From Pisaster brevispinus (lineage: Eukaryota > Echinodermata > Asteroidea > Forcipulatida > Asteriidae), in NCBI GenBank assembly GCA_023634235.1, contig JAMKCF010000006.1:13124647-13188646 (forward strand): a DNA stretch of 64,000 nt, written 5' to 3'. Below the pieces are notes generated by a model. That model did no database searches and was not told where the DNA came from. It worked only from the letters and a program-made list of their open reading frames with translations. Both the position numbers and the translations under genes were made by a program. Numbering within the stretch: position 1 is the stretch's first letter; each line of letters begins with the position of its first letter. This document shows, one piece after another, positions 11,946 through 24,900 of the stretch.

Positions 11946-13280
11946 CCACCAATCCACGATTCCAGACAACTCGTCCGTCGGACAACTCGTCCGTTCGGAC
12001 AACTCGACAGTTCAGACAACTCGACCGTTCGGACAACTCGACGGTTCAGACAACTCGACTTTGAGACAACTCGACGGATGGCCAAGACAAGTCGACGGTT
12101 GAGCGGCTGACCTCCGTTTCTGACATGTTTACACGAATTTCCTGTATAAATCCTGCGATTCTATAATTTTTGCGCGAACCTCAAGTAAGTATTCCGTTCT
12201 CTTTGGCTGGATGCACCGTCGGGAGAGTGACACTCGGGTGTTTAGAGCTCTTTTCGTAGCCCTCTGTTCTCTAGAGGCGTGCATCGCACGCAGCGGACGG
12301 ATCTCCGCCGTGTGCGGCTTGGTGTGCGCGGCCGTCGACAAGAAGACTTCACGCCGAGGATGTTGAATCTTTACTTTACTTTATTACCACCAACAACAAC
12401 AACTCATAATGAAAATGGTAATGGTAAAAAATAAGTATCAATTATCCGTTCGCCAGGATAAAACCCACCCACCATACCCCACCCCCGGGGGACGCCCATG
12501 CACCCCCCTCCCCCCACCAGTGCTGAGCCCCCGTCATGGACATCCGTCGACTACCTTGAGATGGAGTTGAATCCCAAATGATTCCCGTTCTGAGCCTAGT
12601 TGGCTCCGATCCCTCCACATGATATTTTGCGGCTTCCCCTTTTCACAACAAATATTCTGTACATTATATCCGTTTAATATTTACAACTGAAAAGTGTGTT
12701 GGCATGTAGTATACAAAAGTAACTTTATCTTTATTGTGAATTCAATGAAAATTGTAGAACTCCTTCAGGGGCAACTTTTTATCAGAGAGTGTCAGTGTCG
12801 GCAGCTGTAGGCGGTGGTAAATAAATGATGCCGCTGTCCAATTCAATGACATTATGACTGCCGACTTGAAAAACATAACATTGCAAAATAATTGCTAAAA
12901 GATTTATGGGTGGGTCCGTGACAGTATGTTTTTTTATTTTGTCCGTTTTAGTAAGTTGGTGGTTGTGAATTTGTATGAGTGAAATTGTGAATTGTTCCTC
13001 TAGTAAGGAAATTAAATAAATAAACTGTCATAAATAAACCATCATCATTGTATTAAAGACCTGTCAATGACCAGTGATTAACCAATGGCAAGTTGAACCG
13101 AAACAGTTATGGCCGGTTACGGCCGCGAAAACGCAACCCCATTCACCCGTCGACTTCACCGTCGACTTGTCTTGGCACACTACTCCGTCGTGTTGTCAAA
13201 CTTTCGAGTTGTCAAACTTTCGAGTTGTCTTACCCGTCGAGTTGTCAAACTGTCGAGTTGTCAAACGGACGAGTTGTCTG
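11946..13280. mobile_element. Element bounded by inverted arrays of a 17-bp CAACTCG repeat
   Basis: At the left (11946-12090) about seven units of ACAACTCGACNGTTCGG occur in tandem. At the right (13185-13280) six units of the reverse complement form (CGAGTTGTCAAACTGT) occur. The two arrays enclose about 1.1 kb without a recognisable ORF. The paired opposite orientation suggests array-like terminal repeats of a DNA element. It lies just upstream of the GTPBP4 start. Confidence 0.6.
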
Positions 13281-13417
13281 AGGCCGTGTCTGAAACGGCG
13301 ACTTCGGCTACAGCTACAGCTAGATGTAGATCAGCGCGTCTGCCAGTGTTGAAGAATAGGAAGACGCGTGCGATCTAGCCGTAGCTGTAGCCGAAGTCGC
13401 CGTTTCGGACACGGCCT
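13281..13417. mobile_element. 137-bp MITE with about 45-bp terminal inverted repeats
   Basis: AGGCCGTGTCTGAAACGGCG at the left is matched by CGCCGTTTCGGACACGGCCT at the right. The arms continue through ACTTCGGCTACAGCTA and its complement, leaving a short loop. A degenerate relative is at about 35497-35636. Confidence 0.9.
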
Positions 13418-13550
13418 AACATCCAACCAAACAGACGTAGTTGTAGAAGAACCAGACTATAATTATACTAACACTAACAGAGATCAATGGTCACGCAACC
13501 TCTTCCCCAGGGTGTGTCGAGCAGTACGAGGTTGACTGCTCTCTCACCCT

Positions 13551-13690
13551 GGGGCCTTTCTCAAACCTCGGCTTGGGCTCCGTCTCCGGCTTGGGCTCCG
13601 TTATGAATTGTTGGTGCATTGTGTGTTTGTATCACATGGAGCCGGGCCGGCACGGAGCCGGAGCCCAAGCCGAGATTTGAGAAAGGCCCC
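13551..13690. mobile_element. MITE, GGGGCCTTTCTCAAACC family, copy 1
   Basis: GGGGCCTTTCTCAAACCTCG at the left is matched by CGAGATTTGAGAAAGGCCCC at the right. The repeats continue through GGCTTGGGCTCCG. Two related copies occur at 56247 and 61378. Confidence 0.9.
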
Positions 13691-13696
13691 TGGTAT

Positions 13697-15753
13697 CAGC
13701 CTCGCTACCATGGGCAGCGCGCCGTATCGATACCTCTCGTCACTAACCCCTGGTAGGGATGTACTGGAAAACAGTGCTGATTGGCTCCCAAGGGTGACTA
13801 CTTTGCGTGCACGCTAGTTAAAAACTTTTGAGCGCATGTATGGCGCTTGTAGGACGCTTAGTACGCGCGTGTAAAAATGCAAGTATTTTGACGCGATTCC
13901 ATCTCAAATGAATCATGTTTTTACACGGTCACCCTTAACTGCATACAGTTAGACTATCACAAAATCAAAGAAGAATGACAGAGGACCAGTTGCTTTTTGA
14001 CTTGATGCCTCTTTTACGGGTTACCGTACTTGAGCGCGCGCGTAGAACGGATCGGCCCAGGCCTAATTAAAATGTGCTAGATTCTAGCACATTTTAATGA
14101 ACCAATTCCAGGGGTTATGATCGAGCAAGGCATGCTGGGAAAGATAGCGCGGCGAGATCGATCACCCCTGGGAACGAGGATGCCCTGGTATAGACCCATT
14201 GCACAAGCGCGCAGCGCACATACACGCGCGTCTCCTGTCCGCCATGCTGGGTGTCAAAATGTGCACAAAAAAGGATGGTACACGTGTTTACGAACAATGC
14301 ATGTGTGAATATGACGTCACCATTCAAATATCTGCCCTACAACATGGCGTCTAGCGTGTGCGTGATGGTGTGCGTGCATGTGCCGTAGAAATCAAACCGG
14401 GAACGCTGCGTGCTTCATTGATGTACGCGGCCGTTTAGACGCGCATACGGGTGCACCACACTAAATGGACAAATATTCATGCGCCAAGCTCATCATAATT
14501 TGTATACCCACAGAATTTTTTTAATTATAACGTTTTGGGTGTCGTGCAATTAACAGAATGTGTAATTATAAGAATCTAGCACAACCTGGGGGTTCTGTGT
14601 TTCAACTTTTGGGGAGACTTGATAAATTTAGGCGTTTAAGTTGGCCCTACTTTACTTGGCAAGTGGAGAAGTGCTTCACGAAAACTGGCAGCAAGTCGGT
14701 TTGGGAAAAAGTTCATTTTCGGGGGTGTTTTTTTCTGGGGTTGCTAGCAAAAATTCCAAACGGCTGACCTGCCAAAAATTGAAAAGAATTCTGAAGTTTA
14801 GTTGTCCGAAAATATGTCTGATTGGTTTTCAAGAGGCTGAGAGACTTACACGATTTTTTGAGTATTTTTTAATATTTATCATTTAGCATTGGTTCCTATA
14901 GGAGTTTATTTAGTGTGGTGCGCCCTATAGGTTTTCCCTACAAGATGGCAACTTTCATAGCAACAAAGGGGTTGGTTATTCAATACGGTCTATTGGAACA
15001 TTTGCATATCCAAAAAATTTGGATACGTATGCAAATTAGAATAGTCTGGCTGCATATCGAAATTCACATCTTCGCCATAGTCTCGTGGTCCAGGGTGTGT
15101 CGAGCAGTACGAGGTTGACTGCTCTCAAACATGTGGTTGGAAATAAAGTAAACCATGGGGACGAGGTTGATGGTCACGTGCCTACCCCGTCGCCTAGTTT
15201 TTATTTGCCGCATCACGGCGGCGGACGGGCGCGCCCCAACCTCGTTCCCAGTGGTGTACGATCTCGACACGCCATTTTGTTTTCTTTCCCAGAATGCCTT
15301 GCTCGATTGTAACCCCTGGAAGTGTGACTTCAAAATATCCAAATATATTGGATATTTAAATTAGTCCTGTGGTTGATCCATTCTGTGTTAGAGACTACGC
15401 AGAGCGCGCTGTCAAAGGACGCATCAAGTCATGGAGCAACTGGCCCCTCTCATTCTTTTTAATCTTGTGATACGTCTAAAACTGTATGCAGTTTAGGGTG
15501 ACCATGTAAAAACATGATTCATTTGAAATGTATTGCGTCAAAATACGTGCATTTTTACACGCGCGTATAAAGCGTCCGGAGAGATCCGACAAGCGCCCGA
15601 CAAGCGTCCTACAAGCGCTCGAATGTTTTAACAAGCGTGCACGCAAAGCAGTACATTTTGGTTAGCCAATCAGCATTGATTTTCAGTGTTTCCCTCCCAG
15701 GGGTTTAGCGACGAGAGGTATCGATACGGCGCGCTGCCCATGGTAGCGAGGCT
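13697..15753. mobile_element. 2-kb element with inverted arms of over 300 bp
   Basis: The left arm (about 13697-14005) and right arm (about 15425-15753) are reverse complements with scattered changes. Landmarks are GCCTCGCTACCATGGGCAGC against GCTGCCCATGGTAGCGAGGC, CGGCGCGC with ATCGATACCTCTCGTC, and GACCGTGTAAAAACATGATT-type blocks. A second inverted pair lies inside (GAGCAAGGCATGCTGGGAAA near 14123 against TTCCCAGAATGCCTTGCTCG near 15286). No transposase is visible, so it is non-autonomous. It ends about 150 bases before the first exon of the TNFR-like gene. Confidence 0.8.
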
Positions 15754-15908
15754 GGGCGCGCCCGGGCTGTTCGTATATTACGTCGTCGTGAACACGGTTA
15801 ACATGATGTAGTTCACTGAATTACAACCATTCGTTGATTAGCTTCATACCTCTGTTTCATCACCTTGCTCTATGGTTTCATCTTATGAAAATATAGCTGA
15901 ATACCATC

Positions 15909-15941
15909 ATGAACATGAATGATTGGGCTGCCATTATTGCT
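15909..15941 (+). CDS. First coding exon of the TNFR-like gene (start of signal peptide)
   Basis: This 33-base exon encodes MNMNDWAAIIA and ends at a GTAAGT donor in phase 0. It is too short for ordinary ORF calling. Joined to the exon at 21002 (phase 0, continuing VSCVSLVLYSIDTNA) it completes a textbook signal peptide, which is the main reason for choosing it as the start. It lies about 150 bases right of a 2-kb inverted-repeat element, so that element may form part of the promoter region. The first ATG is taken as the start; a second in-frame ATG follows two codons later. Confidence 0.72.
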
Positions 15942-18900
15942 GTAAGTATACCCACTAACTGGGGCGATGTTTTTTCAAAATTTTGACATCTGCGACTTGC
16001 AATGTATTGTTAGTGTGTAGGTTGGGGTCGTACTAATGCTTCAGAGTCAACTCGGTCCGAAGTCAACTCGGTCCGAGTCAACTCGGTCCGACGTCAACTC
16101 GGTCCGACGTCAACTCGGTCCGACGTCAACTCGGTCCGACGTCAACTCGGTCCGACAATAATAAACGTGTGGTTGACGGGAAGTAAACATGTATCGACCT
16201 ATTAAAGTATTATCGAGAATTTTCTTTGAATTGAAAAAAATTAACCAATGTATCTTCCTTTGTTCATTTAGAAATTAGAAGTAAATGAGTAGTTTTTGAA
16301 ACGGGATGAATGTGCACCGATCTCCGATGCCTTCAGCGACCCACTTAACGGTTTGGAGTTTACCCTGTTTTCAAGGCACACTAGAATGTATGATGTATAT
16401 GCAGTGACTACATGTTTATGTAAATGGTTCTGTATGTCTCTATAGCTGGCAGTTGTCCCTTTATTCAAAATATGTTTGTTTCACTTTTGAAAATTATCAT
16501 ATGGTGTTGGGCAATAAATTTCAACTAAACAAATTTAGTTCAAATGTTTCCAGAGTATATTTCTTCTCTGTATGGTTCTCAATAATTAAACATCTTGACA
16601 AACATTAATAATTGAATCCTCTTTGGTTTCTTTAAGTGTAACAGATGTTTATTTTATTTGTTTAACATTTATTTTTTGAATATGTATCAACAAATGTATC
16701 AAACAAAATTAAAAAAAACACATACATGTACAATGAATAATAGAAAAACAGTACGATTTTTAAGAGCTGACAAAATTAAGGAATTGTTTGGTTGAAAATA
16801 ATATAAACAAAGAATAAAGAATACCAAATTCTATGTAGGTAATCTTAGTCAATACTTATACAAGTTTTTCTATAAATATTACTAACACCACATTTTAAAT
16901 TAAACAAATCATCAATACACATTAAATAAATAACAAATTTCACCAAAAAATACATACAATAAATAATATAAAAACACTACGAATTAAAAAATTTAAACAT
17001 TAAGGAAATTAATGTTTGGTTGAAAATAAAATAAACAAATTGTCTTTCCCCTCCCATACATTGGTTGCAACCTCACATCTTTCAAAGATGTTCCAAGAGA
17101 TTTACCTGATTCTTGAATCGACTCACATGTAAGTATAACCATAAACGTTCACCAAATAATCTTATATTCCTTTTTGGTAAATTGTAGTGCTTGTTCTAGA
17201 GAACGCGTATGCCTCTATTATTATGTTTTTATGAGATCAAGAATACTTTGTCCTTTTCGGGAGCCTAGCTAGTTTTTATTTCTTACAAATGGATCTCTTC
17301 TTTTTTTCTGTCTTTTTAAAAATGAAAATAATATGGATATTAAAATAAATGATTTGCACTTGAACTTGATGTCATCATACCAGAGAGATTTATTTGTGTC
17401 AAAATTCACGTAACCCGCACCTTCGACACTAGTGTAGGAATACTATTACTAGGGGCTATACTTCATTCAGACCGAGTTGACTTCGGACCTAGTTGACTCG
17501 GACCGAGTTGGCTTCGGACCGAGTTGACCGGTACCCGTACTAATTCATTGCCGTCAACAGGCCCATATCACGACAACTCAAGACAACTCAAGACAACAAG
17601 TTTAAAATACCATAAAATACAATGGTTGTAATCAGAGTGTATCTGGAAACACGTTTAAAACTGACTGGAACCATCGTGCATACATACTTGTCCGGGAAAA
17701 CAATGTTTTTTTCGTAAAAATAGTCAACTTTCTCCGTCCGTAGAATATTGGCCGACGTGATGATTGCACTCACATTTCGTTCATTCCACAACTCTCTTAA
17801 ACTTCACAGCAGGCATGAACCAAATCCTTTTTCACTTACATGGAAAAATTTTCAAAATCAGAGGTTTTCTAGATATCGATGAAAAAGAAAAGCAACCCTA
17901 TTCAGGTCTGCACAGCCGGGCGCAAAGCTCATGTTCAAACTCGTGGAAGACCTGTCAATCAACTCACGGTCGGAAATCTTTGTTAATTTTTGGGAACTAC
18001 CCGGAAAAACCCGAAGTTGGTTATTAGTGCTTAGCATGGATTTGGCTGAAGGAAATGAAAAAATTTACGTCAAGATGTAGCAGATGTTTTTCCGCATGTG
18101 CGATTTTTCCTCTTAACCAGTTTGGGATCTCATTGCGTCAAAAGGTGGCGCACTCACTCAGTGAAGTTTTTATTTGCCTGTGCTGTAGTTTTGTGTTTTT
18201 GTTGCTGGGTTTTGCACTGCTGTTAGTGTTGAAGACACTTACGTGACATTCACAGAAAGGAAGTCCATGCCAACACACTTTGAAGTGTGTGTCCTTGATA
18301 AGAAAAAGTTTTGTGAACGGTAGTATAGGTTTGCAATAGAGGGTACACGCCACTGATTCAGAATAGAATAACTGATCCTGGACTGGTCAAACAGGTGACA
18401 ATACTTTTCTCTAAGCCTCTTCAAAAGTAATAATCTTTTTTTGTCAGTGTATACTTGGTGAGTTTTATGACATGTTTAGGTAAACTGATTTACTTTTTTG
18501 TTGAAGATGTCAAAAAGGTTGCAAGTTTTTTTTGGGTGAATTCAAAAAGTGATCCAGAACTGGTCAAACAACTGTACCATGGAGGAAGGAAAAATACATT
18601 ATCCTTCCTCCATGACCGAGGATTTACACATTTTGAAAAAAGGAGTACAGCACCCCAAAAAGGAGTATTGCACCCCAGTTAAGACATGTATTGTAAGACC
18701 CAGTTAAGACCCAGTAACTGGGGTGCTGTACTCCTTTTTTCGAAATGTTGACACCTTTGGTCGTGGAAGAAGGAGAATGTACTTTTCCTTCCTCCATGAT
18801 CCTCCATGGTCATTGATGGAGGTAGAACCAGTAAACATGGTATGTGGTAGAACTGGGTCGTTCCTCGATCGTAGTGTACTGTCTTTCAATGTTGGACGCA

Positions 18901-21900
18901 ATCTTTGAAAATGGCCATTTTTTAAATCGACATGGTGTGCCATTTTTTCTGGTGCAGACTTTGTTCGCTGGCATGATAAAAGGAAGTACGAACTTCGAAG
19001 TAGTACTCTGCTGGATCTTTAACTTCTGTTTGAAGTGATACTTTTGTTCAAAAACTTGAGAAGAATTGCCTGAAACAGGTCTGCCCACAAACTTTATGTT
19101 CATAATTTCTTGTGACAAAGCAATGAATGAAGCTTGGATGCAGGGGTCACTGCGCGCGATGTAAACAAACCCCAGATACGAAGTTACATTTTTTACTTGC
19201 CAAACATCAAGTAGTCTCCTCTCCATTGACCAAAACTTGAAGGCAGGGAAGGCTCCACCGTTAAGCTAAGGCCATCTCACCTACTAGTTTTATATACATG
19301 TATATTGTATATATATTTTTTATTTCTCAAAAAAATGGAGCGAAAACCATAAGTTATGCTCCAAATTGCACAGTAGGGCTTTTAAAACTAAGATAAACAC
19401 CAAGTAGAAAATATTTTCAAAAAGTTTCAATTTAGCGTGCTTCGGCCAAACATGAAACAAGTTTGGGTCCAGAATGCCGTACAGTTGAAAAAAACCTGGG
19501 GAGAACCCTTGGTGTAGATTGATAGATTAATCTTAATTGTCCCATCAGGAGAAAGTCGTGTGGCCTTTTGACAGTTAAAAAGGCACAAAATACATGATAC
19601 TAGTATATTAGTCACCCTTTCACGTCAATTAAACTGTGTTTCAGTTTTAACATTTGAAACTTGTGTATTACATGTAGGCACTTGTTCTTTAAATTGTTTT
19701 GTACAATCTGTGCCTGGTTTTAATTCAGTTTCATCTTTAACAAAAAAGTAGAGCTTTACCAACTTTTGTTTTTCAATATTGGTATACACACTATAAGTAG
19801 CATGTACATGTACCTCCATTGGTTCTACTCCTTGTGTAGAGCAATCGACAATGCTTAAATGTGGATGATTTATAGATGTGCAGTCAGATTGCAACATCAT
19901 GATTGTAACAACCTTTGTGTCCAAATTGGTCATTTCATGCCATATTACTGTACCTGGGGGTTGTCAGTGCCTGATTCAGATTTTGCAGTAATTTTGCTTT
20001 TAAATTCCTCAATAAGTACATGTTCAACAAACACATAATTTTTTAGCTTTGAATGCTTTAAAACAAATTTTTATTTTATTTTATTTATTTTTTAGACATG
20101 ACCAACCCCTGAAGGCCTTAAAAAATTATGCTTTACCCCTTTTTTTCTTCCTTCAAACTTCTGTAAATAGATTGATTGGTACTGTAATTTCCTGCGAATA
20201 AGACGCGTCTTATCAGACTTTCTATATCACAAAAACATCGCTGCGCCTTATCTACAGGTGCGCCTTATCTGGTGTCGCTTGAGTTCAAAGTGACGGTCTT
20301 TGTGTGAAGAATTCTTTCAATGCCGCAATCTTACTCAATAATGCGTTGGCGCCTGGTGTTCTTCTGTGTGCTGTCAAACATGCGTCTTATGCGGTGGTGC
20401 GCCTTATCTGTTGGCGTTTGAATTTTTGGGGGTGATTTTTGGGACCTGCGTCTTATCCGCCGAGCGCCTTATCCGCAGGAAATTACGGTAGATATCCAAG
20501 GTGATAGACCCCAAATTACCATAATCTGCTGTTATAATACTATAATATATTTTCTCTTCATATTCCCTTAACAACCTACATTTGGGCCAAGGTTCGCTTG
20601 CAGTAATTGAAATAAGTGCATTATGAACAGGCACACAATCCTTGATAAAACACATATTTTTCACCAAAATGTGACCATTTGCATGCAATTTTATGACATT
20701 TGCACAGGTTGGCTGCAAGGTTGGAAACTGTAAAGTGGTAAATGACCAGTTGCAATGGATTGTAATTTTGTAAAGGTTTCAAAATTCAAACCAAAGAAGT
20801 GTGTTGTGTTAGCCTTGCATACATTTCTGGTGAACTTTTTCCTGTAGGTAGTGGCCGTTTATTAGGGGTCTATGCATATCTAGGGTTATGAAGGCAAACA
20901 AAATTATACACATTTAAACAAAATTGAAAACAAAGCCTGATTGACCATCCTTTTTATTGCATACAAACCATTGATGTTGTCTGTTTCTAATTTTCCTATA
21001 GGTGTCATGTGTCTCCCTAGTATTATACAGCATAGACACAAATGCAGAGTCAGCAGCCCAGGAAGGGTTCCTCATTGGCCCCGATGTAAGTGCTGATCTG
21101 CTAGGTGTACATTAATGTTTATTTTCCTAAATGTTTAAGAACAGAGCTTGTATACCACTACTGATAATTTGCAATGGAACCCTGGAATCTCGGAACGCTC
21201 GGACCTACATGTACCTCTCATACAACATTGACAAACAATGGTGGCAGCCTTCCTTTTTTGTAAGGCTGTAAGCCGCATTGTCAACGCTCTTTTAAACATG
21301 GTGCCTAAACGCTAGTCAATCCTCACAAAATAGCTTGCGCTTTTAGCATTTATTTTGCTTCAGTCTTTTCTGCTGATGTCCCTGTCTGTCAAGACCCTCC
21401 CATTCTAGCTTTCTCTAGTGTTAACTTCTCAGTTGGTGATATTCGGCATACAATAATCCTTACCTCTGGGGAAGGCTCTTGGGTTAGATGGAATGAGCTA
21501 TAAATTCTTACATAACACAGGGTATGTTCACACAAATAGCTAACTTCGCTGCTAACTCCAAATTCAACTTAGCTGTGAAATTTGATTCTTTGAACGCAGA
21601 AAAGGAATTAAGCAGTGTGTTTTTCTTGTGTGAACGCAACTGACCTTAGCTAGTTGTAAACATGATTTCGGCTCTATGTTTCGACGCCGTTTCTTTTTTC
21701 TCCTGGTGTTGCACGTAGGCCTAGACATTTTTCCCTCACATTTTTGTTTTGTCAAGTTATTGATTTGTTTTCATTACCATCTATATTCCTTATGACTCGT
21801 CAATCGGCATTCTGTAGGAATTACAGTGTTGAGACTCTTCTGGTTAATTTAACAGACCACATTCTGCAGCAGATGAATGTAGGCAACATAACTGCTCTCA

Positions 21901-24900
21901 ACCTTCTTGACATTTCATTGGCGTTCGATACAGTTGAGCACACCATCTTATTAAACCATTTGTAGCCTTTTGGTGTTACATCACATGCACTCAACTGGTT
22001 TACATCTTACCTTCTCGCGTGTGTCCATTGATGGCACTAAATCCACACCCACAGCTCTCACTCATGCATCCCACAAGGATCAGTTGGGGGGTCGGGTCCA
22101 CTCCTCTTCTCAGTATACTCAACCACTTGGCCGACTTATCTGCAGTCATAGCGTTGGATGTCATATGTACGCTGACGACATCCAGCTTTACATCTCCTTT
22201 AATCCATCAGATCTGGTCTCCACCATCAGGTGCTTAGAGGATTGCATCTCTGATATTCAACAATGGATCAGAACAACCTGGAATTCAATGAGCTCAAATC
22301 AGAGTTCATGCTCATAGGTTCCTAGGGGAAGTTGAGCAAGATCTCCAACATCCTATCAAAATCGGAACCTCGCAAATATACCCATCTGAAAAATGCCGTA
22401 ATCTCATAGATTCTAACCTGACCCTCTACCACCAAGTATCCAGCATTTCAAAGACTGTTGGGTATCAGCTCAGAAAACTGTGTCGCATCCGTAGGTTCGT
22501 GATCTTAGAGGCAACTGAGCTGATGGTCCACTCATTAATCTCCTCACAGCTGGACATCTGCAATGCCATTTTGATCAACCTTCCTGAGTATCAGGTAAAT
22601 GGACTTCAACGCCTCCAGAACTCGGCCGCTAGACTTGTCACTCGCGTCCGCTCATCACATATCTCCCCCACCCTACATGCATTACACTGGCTTCCTGTTC
22701 GGGACCGCATCATCTTTAAGATTCTCCTGATCATCTTCCACTCCCTGAATGCCACATCACCTGAATACATCAGTGACTTAATTCATCTCAAACAACCTGC
22801 TTCTAAACATTCCACATTCCCTGCACTCCTGGGGTGATCATCGTTTTTCACATGCCGGGCCATCTTCTTGGAACACCCTCCCACTTCAACTCAGACAGGC
22901 AGATACTTGTTCTCAATGTAAAACACATCTCAAAACCTAAATATTTCGGAAATCATAGCTTCGGCCTTTGGTTGTCTAGCAGAGTTCTTGTTTTTTGCAC
23001 CAGGAGTGTCATCCTTGACAAACATGGCGCACTAGAAATGTTCAATATTATTATAACTAATAATTGTAACACTCAACTGATGATGCAATGTATTTAGTGA
23101 CAAGGACAGAGCAAAACAAAATACATTTTTGATTTCGAATCACTGGGAATTTAAATAATAGAATCGCTGCAAACTTAGACAAATATGAAACTTGTGTATT
23201 AAGCTGTTCTTCTGAGCCAAAATGTGGATTTCTTCAACAAAACTACTACAGTGGTAGAGAAAACTACTGAAAGCTGAAATACTCCATGCTGGCTAACTGC
23301 AACCATGCCTCATGTGAATGCAAGGTAATTGTTAGCTAAGTCGTTTTGTGAAGTGAACCCCCGCTGTGAATATTTAGCAGCGAAGTTAGCAGAGCAGTTA
23401 GCTACTCCCGTGAACATACTCACAGTTTCTACAATCCCTTCAGTTCTCTGTAGGATCTGCAATGACTCCATTGCCTGTGGGCGCCTTCCCTTTGGTTAGA
23501 AGGTTGCCAATATTACCCCTGTGTTAAAATCAGGGCCCAATTTCATAGAGCTGCTTAAGCACAAAAATGTGCTAGGAAACAATAAAGTTTTGCTTACCAG
23601 AATAAGGTTACCAGCCAAACTACCATGTCATCTGTACAATTTGTGACTGGTATCCTGCTCATTTCTGCTTAGCAGGAAATTGTTAAGCATTATTTCTTGC
23701 TTAAGCAGGTCTGTGAAATTCGGCCCTGGTGACCTTTCCCTGTTTAGTAACTATTCTACTCTCATTTCTCTCACATCTAATTGTACTGTCTAATAAGCAG
23801 CATGGTTTTGTTCCACACAAACCTTGTGTCACTCAACTTATAAATGTGTATCATTCCTGGGCTGCCACTTTAGATCAGCGCCACTTTAGATCAGTCTCCC
23901 AAGGCCCCCCATCAGGCCCTTGAACGTGTTCAAAAACGTGCGGCTTGTTTTGTTCTTGGACAGCGGATGGGTGTGATGTCTTACCCTGATAACTCAAGGC
24001 CCTTAATTGGTCGTCTCTGTCATTTTGTCTGTTTTGTATTTTATTTTTCAGTGCAAGTTTAACCTTATTCATTGTGATGAGGAAGACATAATTTCTGTCA
24101 ACCATAGATATCCTGATGTTCGGACGTTGTATGTCAGAACTGACTCATTACATTTGTCCTCTATTTTTCCCAGAGTCCGGACTTTGGTCTGGTTTACCAG
24201 AAGACTTGCGTAATTCTCTTTTGTTGTTGCCTTTCCAGCAGCTTCCTCAATTCACTCAGATATTCTGTCTGCCAATCTCATAACTCTACTAATAGTTTTT
24301 AATATTTGTATCGGGGTGGGCAGTGCTCGCTAACCATATTTTATCTTTACTTTTTTATTTATTTAGATTGTTATTTTTTCGGGGGGGGGGGGGGGGCTTG
24401 CATTGGGGTTTGCTGTTTTTTATTTCCCACTGTTTTGTCTGCTTTTTAGCCCATTCACTTGTGCTTTCGATGGTGGCTCTTTTCTTGCTGCGCATGTGGC
24501 TGCCCGCTTGAGCATTTATTTGTATGGTATGTACACCTTTTTATTTGTTTGCTTTTTAGCCCCATTCACTTGAGCAAATTTGAATTTATTTATATATTTG
24601 TTTTTAAACTTTTTACTAAATATTAATTTTTCTGTTGTATGATTACCGGCTTTTATTAGTGCTTTGTGTACAATAATTGTTTTCTTCATTTATATCATTG
24701 TGTACCCTAGATGTGGGGCAACAGATCAATGGACCATAGTATTTAATTGCTTTTAGCTTTCCCTTGCCCATCTCGGGGTATATTGTCTTGTATTTTGTTA
24801 GGTAGGGCCTAGTGTATGGCAAATAAAATATAATTTGCTGCTCGAGCTGACCAGAACAAGAATGATATAAATTCTTTTTATTATCCTAATACTATAGGGT

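Larger units (their letters stand above)
21400..24100 (+). pseudogene. Non-LTR retrotransposon (LINE 1) remnant, interrupted twice
   Basis: Before the interruption (about 21400-21520) frames read GLDGMSYKFLHNT-like sequence. After it (23426-23531) they read STIPSVLCRICNDSIACGRL and then VANITPVLKSG. After a second interruption they read DLSLFSNY, SLTS and QHGFVPHKPCVTQLINVYHS, then ALERVQKRAACFVLGQ. These are recognisable LINE reverse-transcriptase blocks in the expected order, with frameshifts and stops. It is dead and lies in intron 2 of the TNFR-like gene. Confidence 0.75.
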
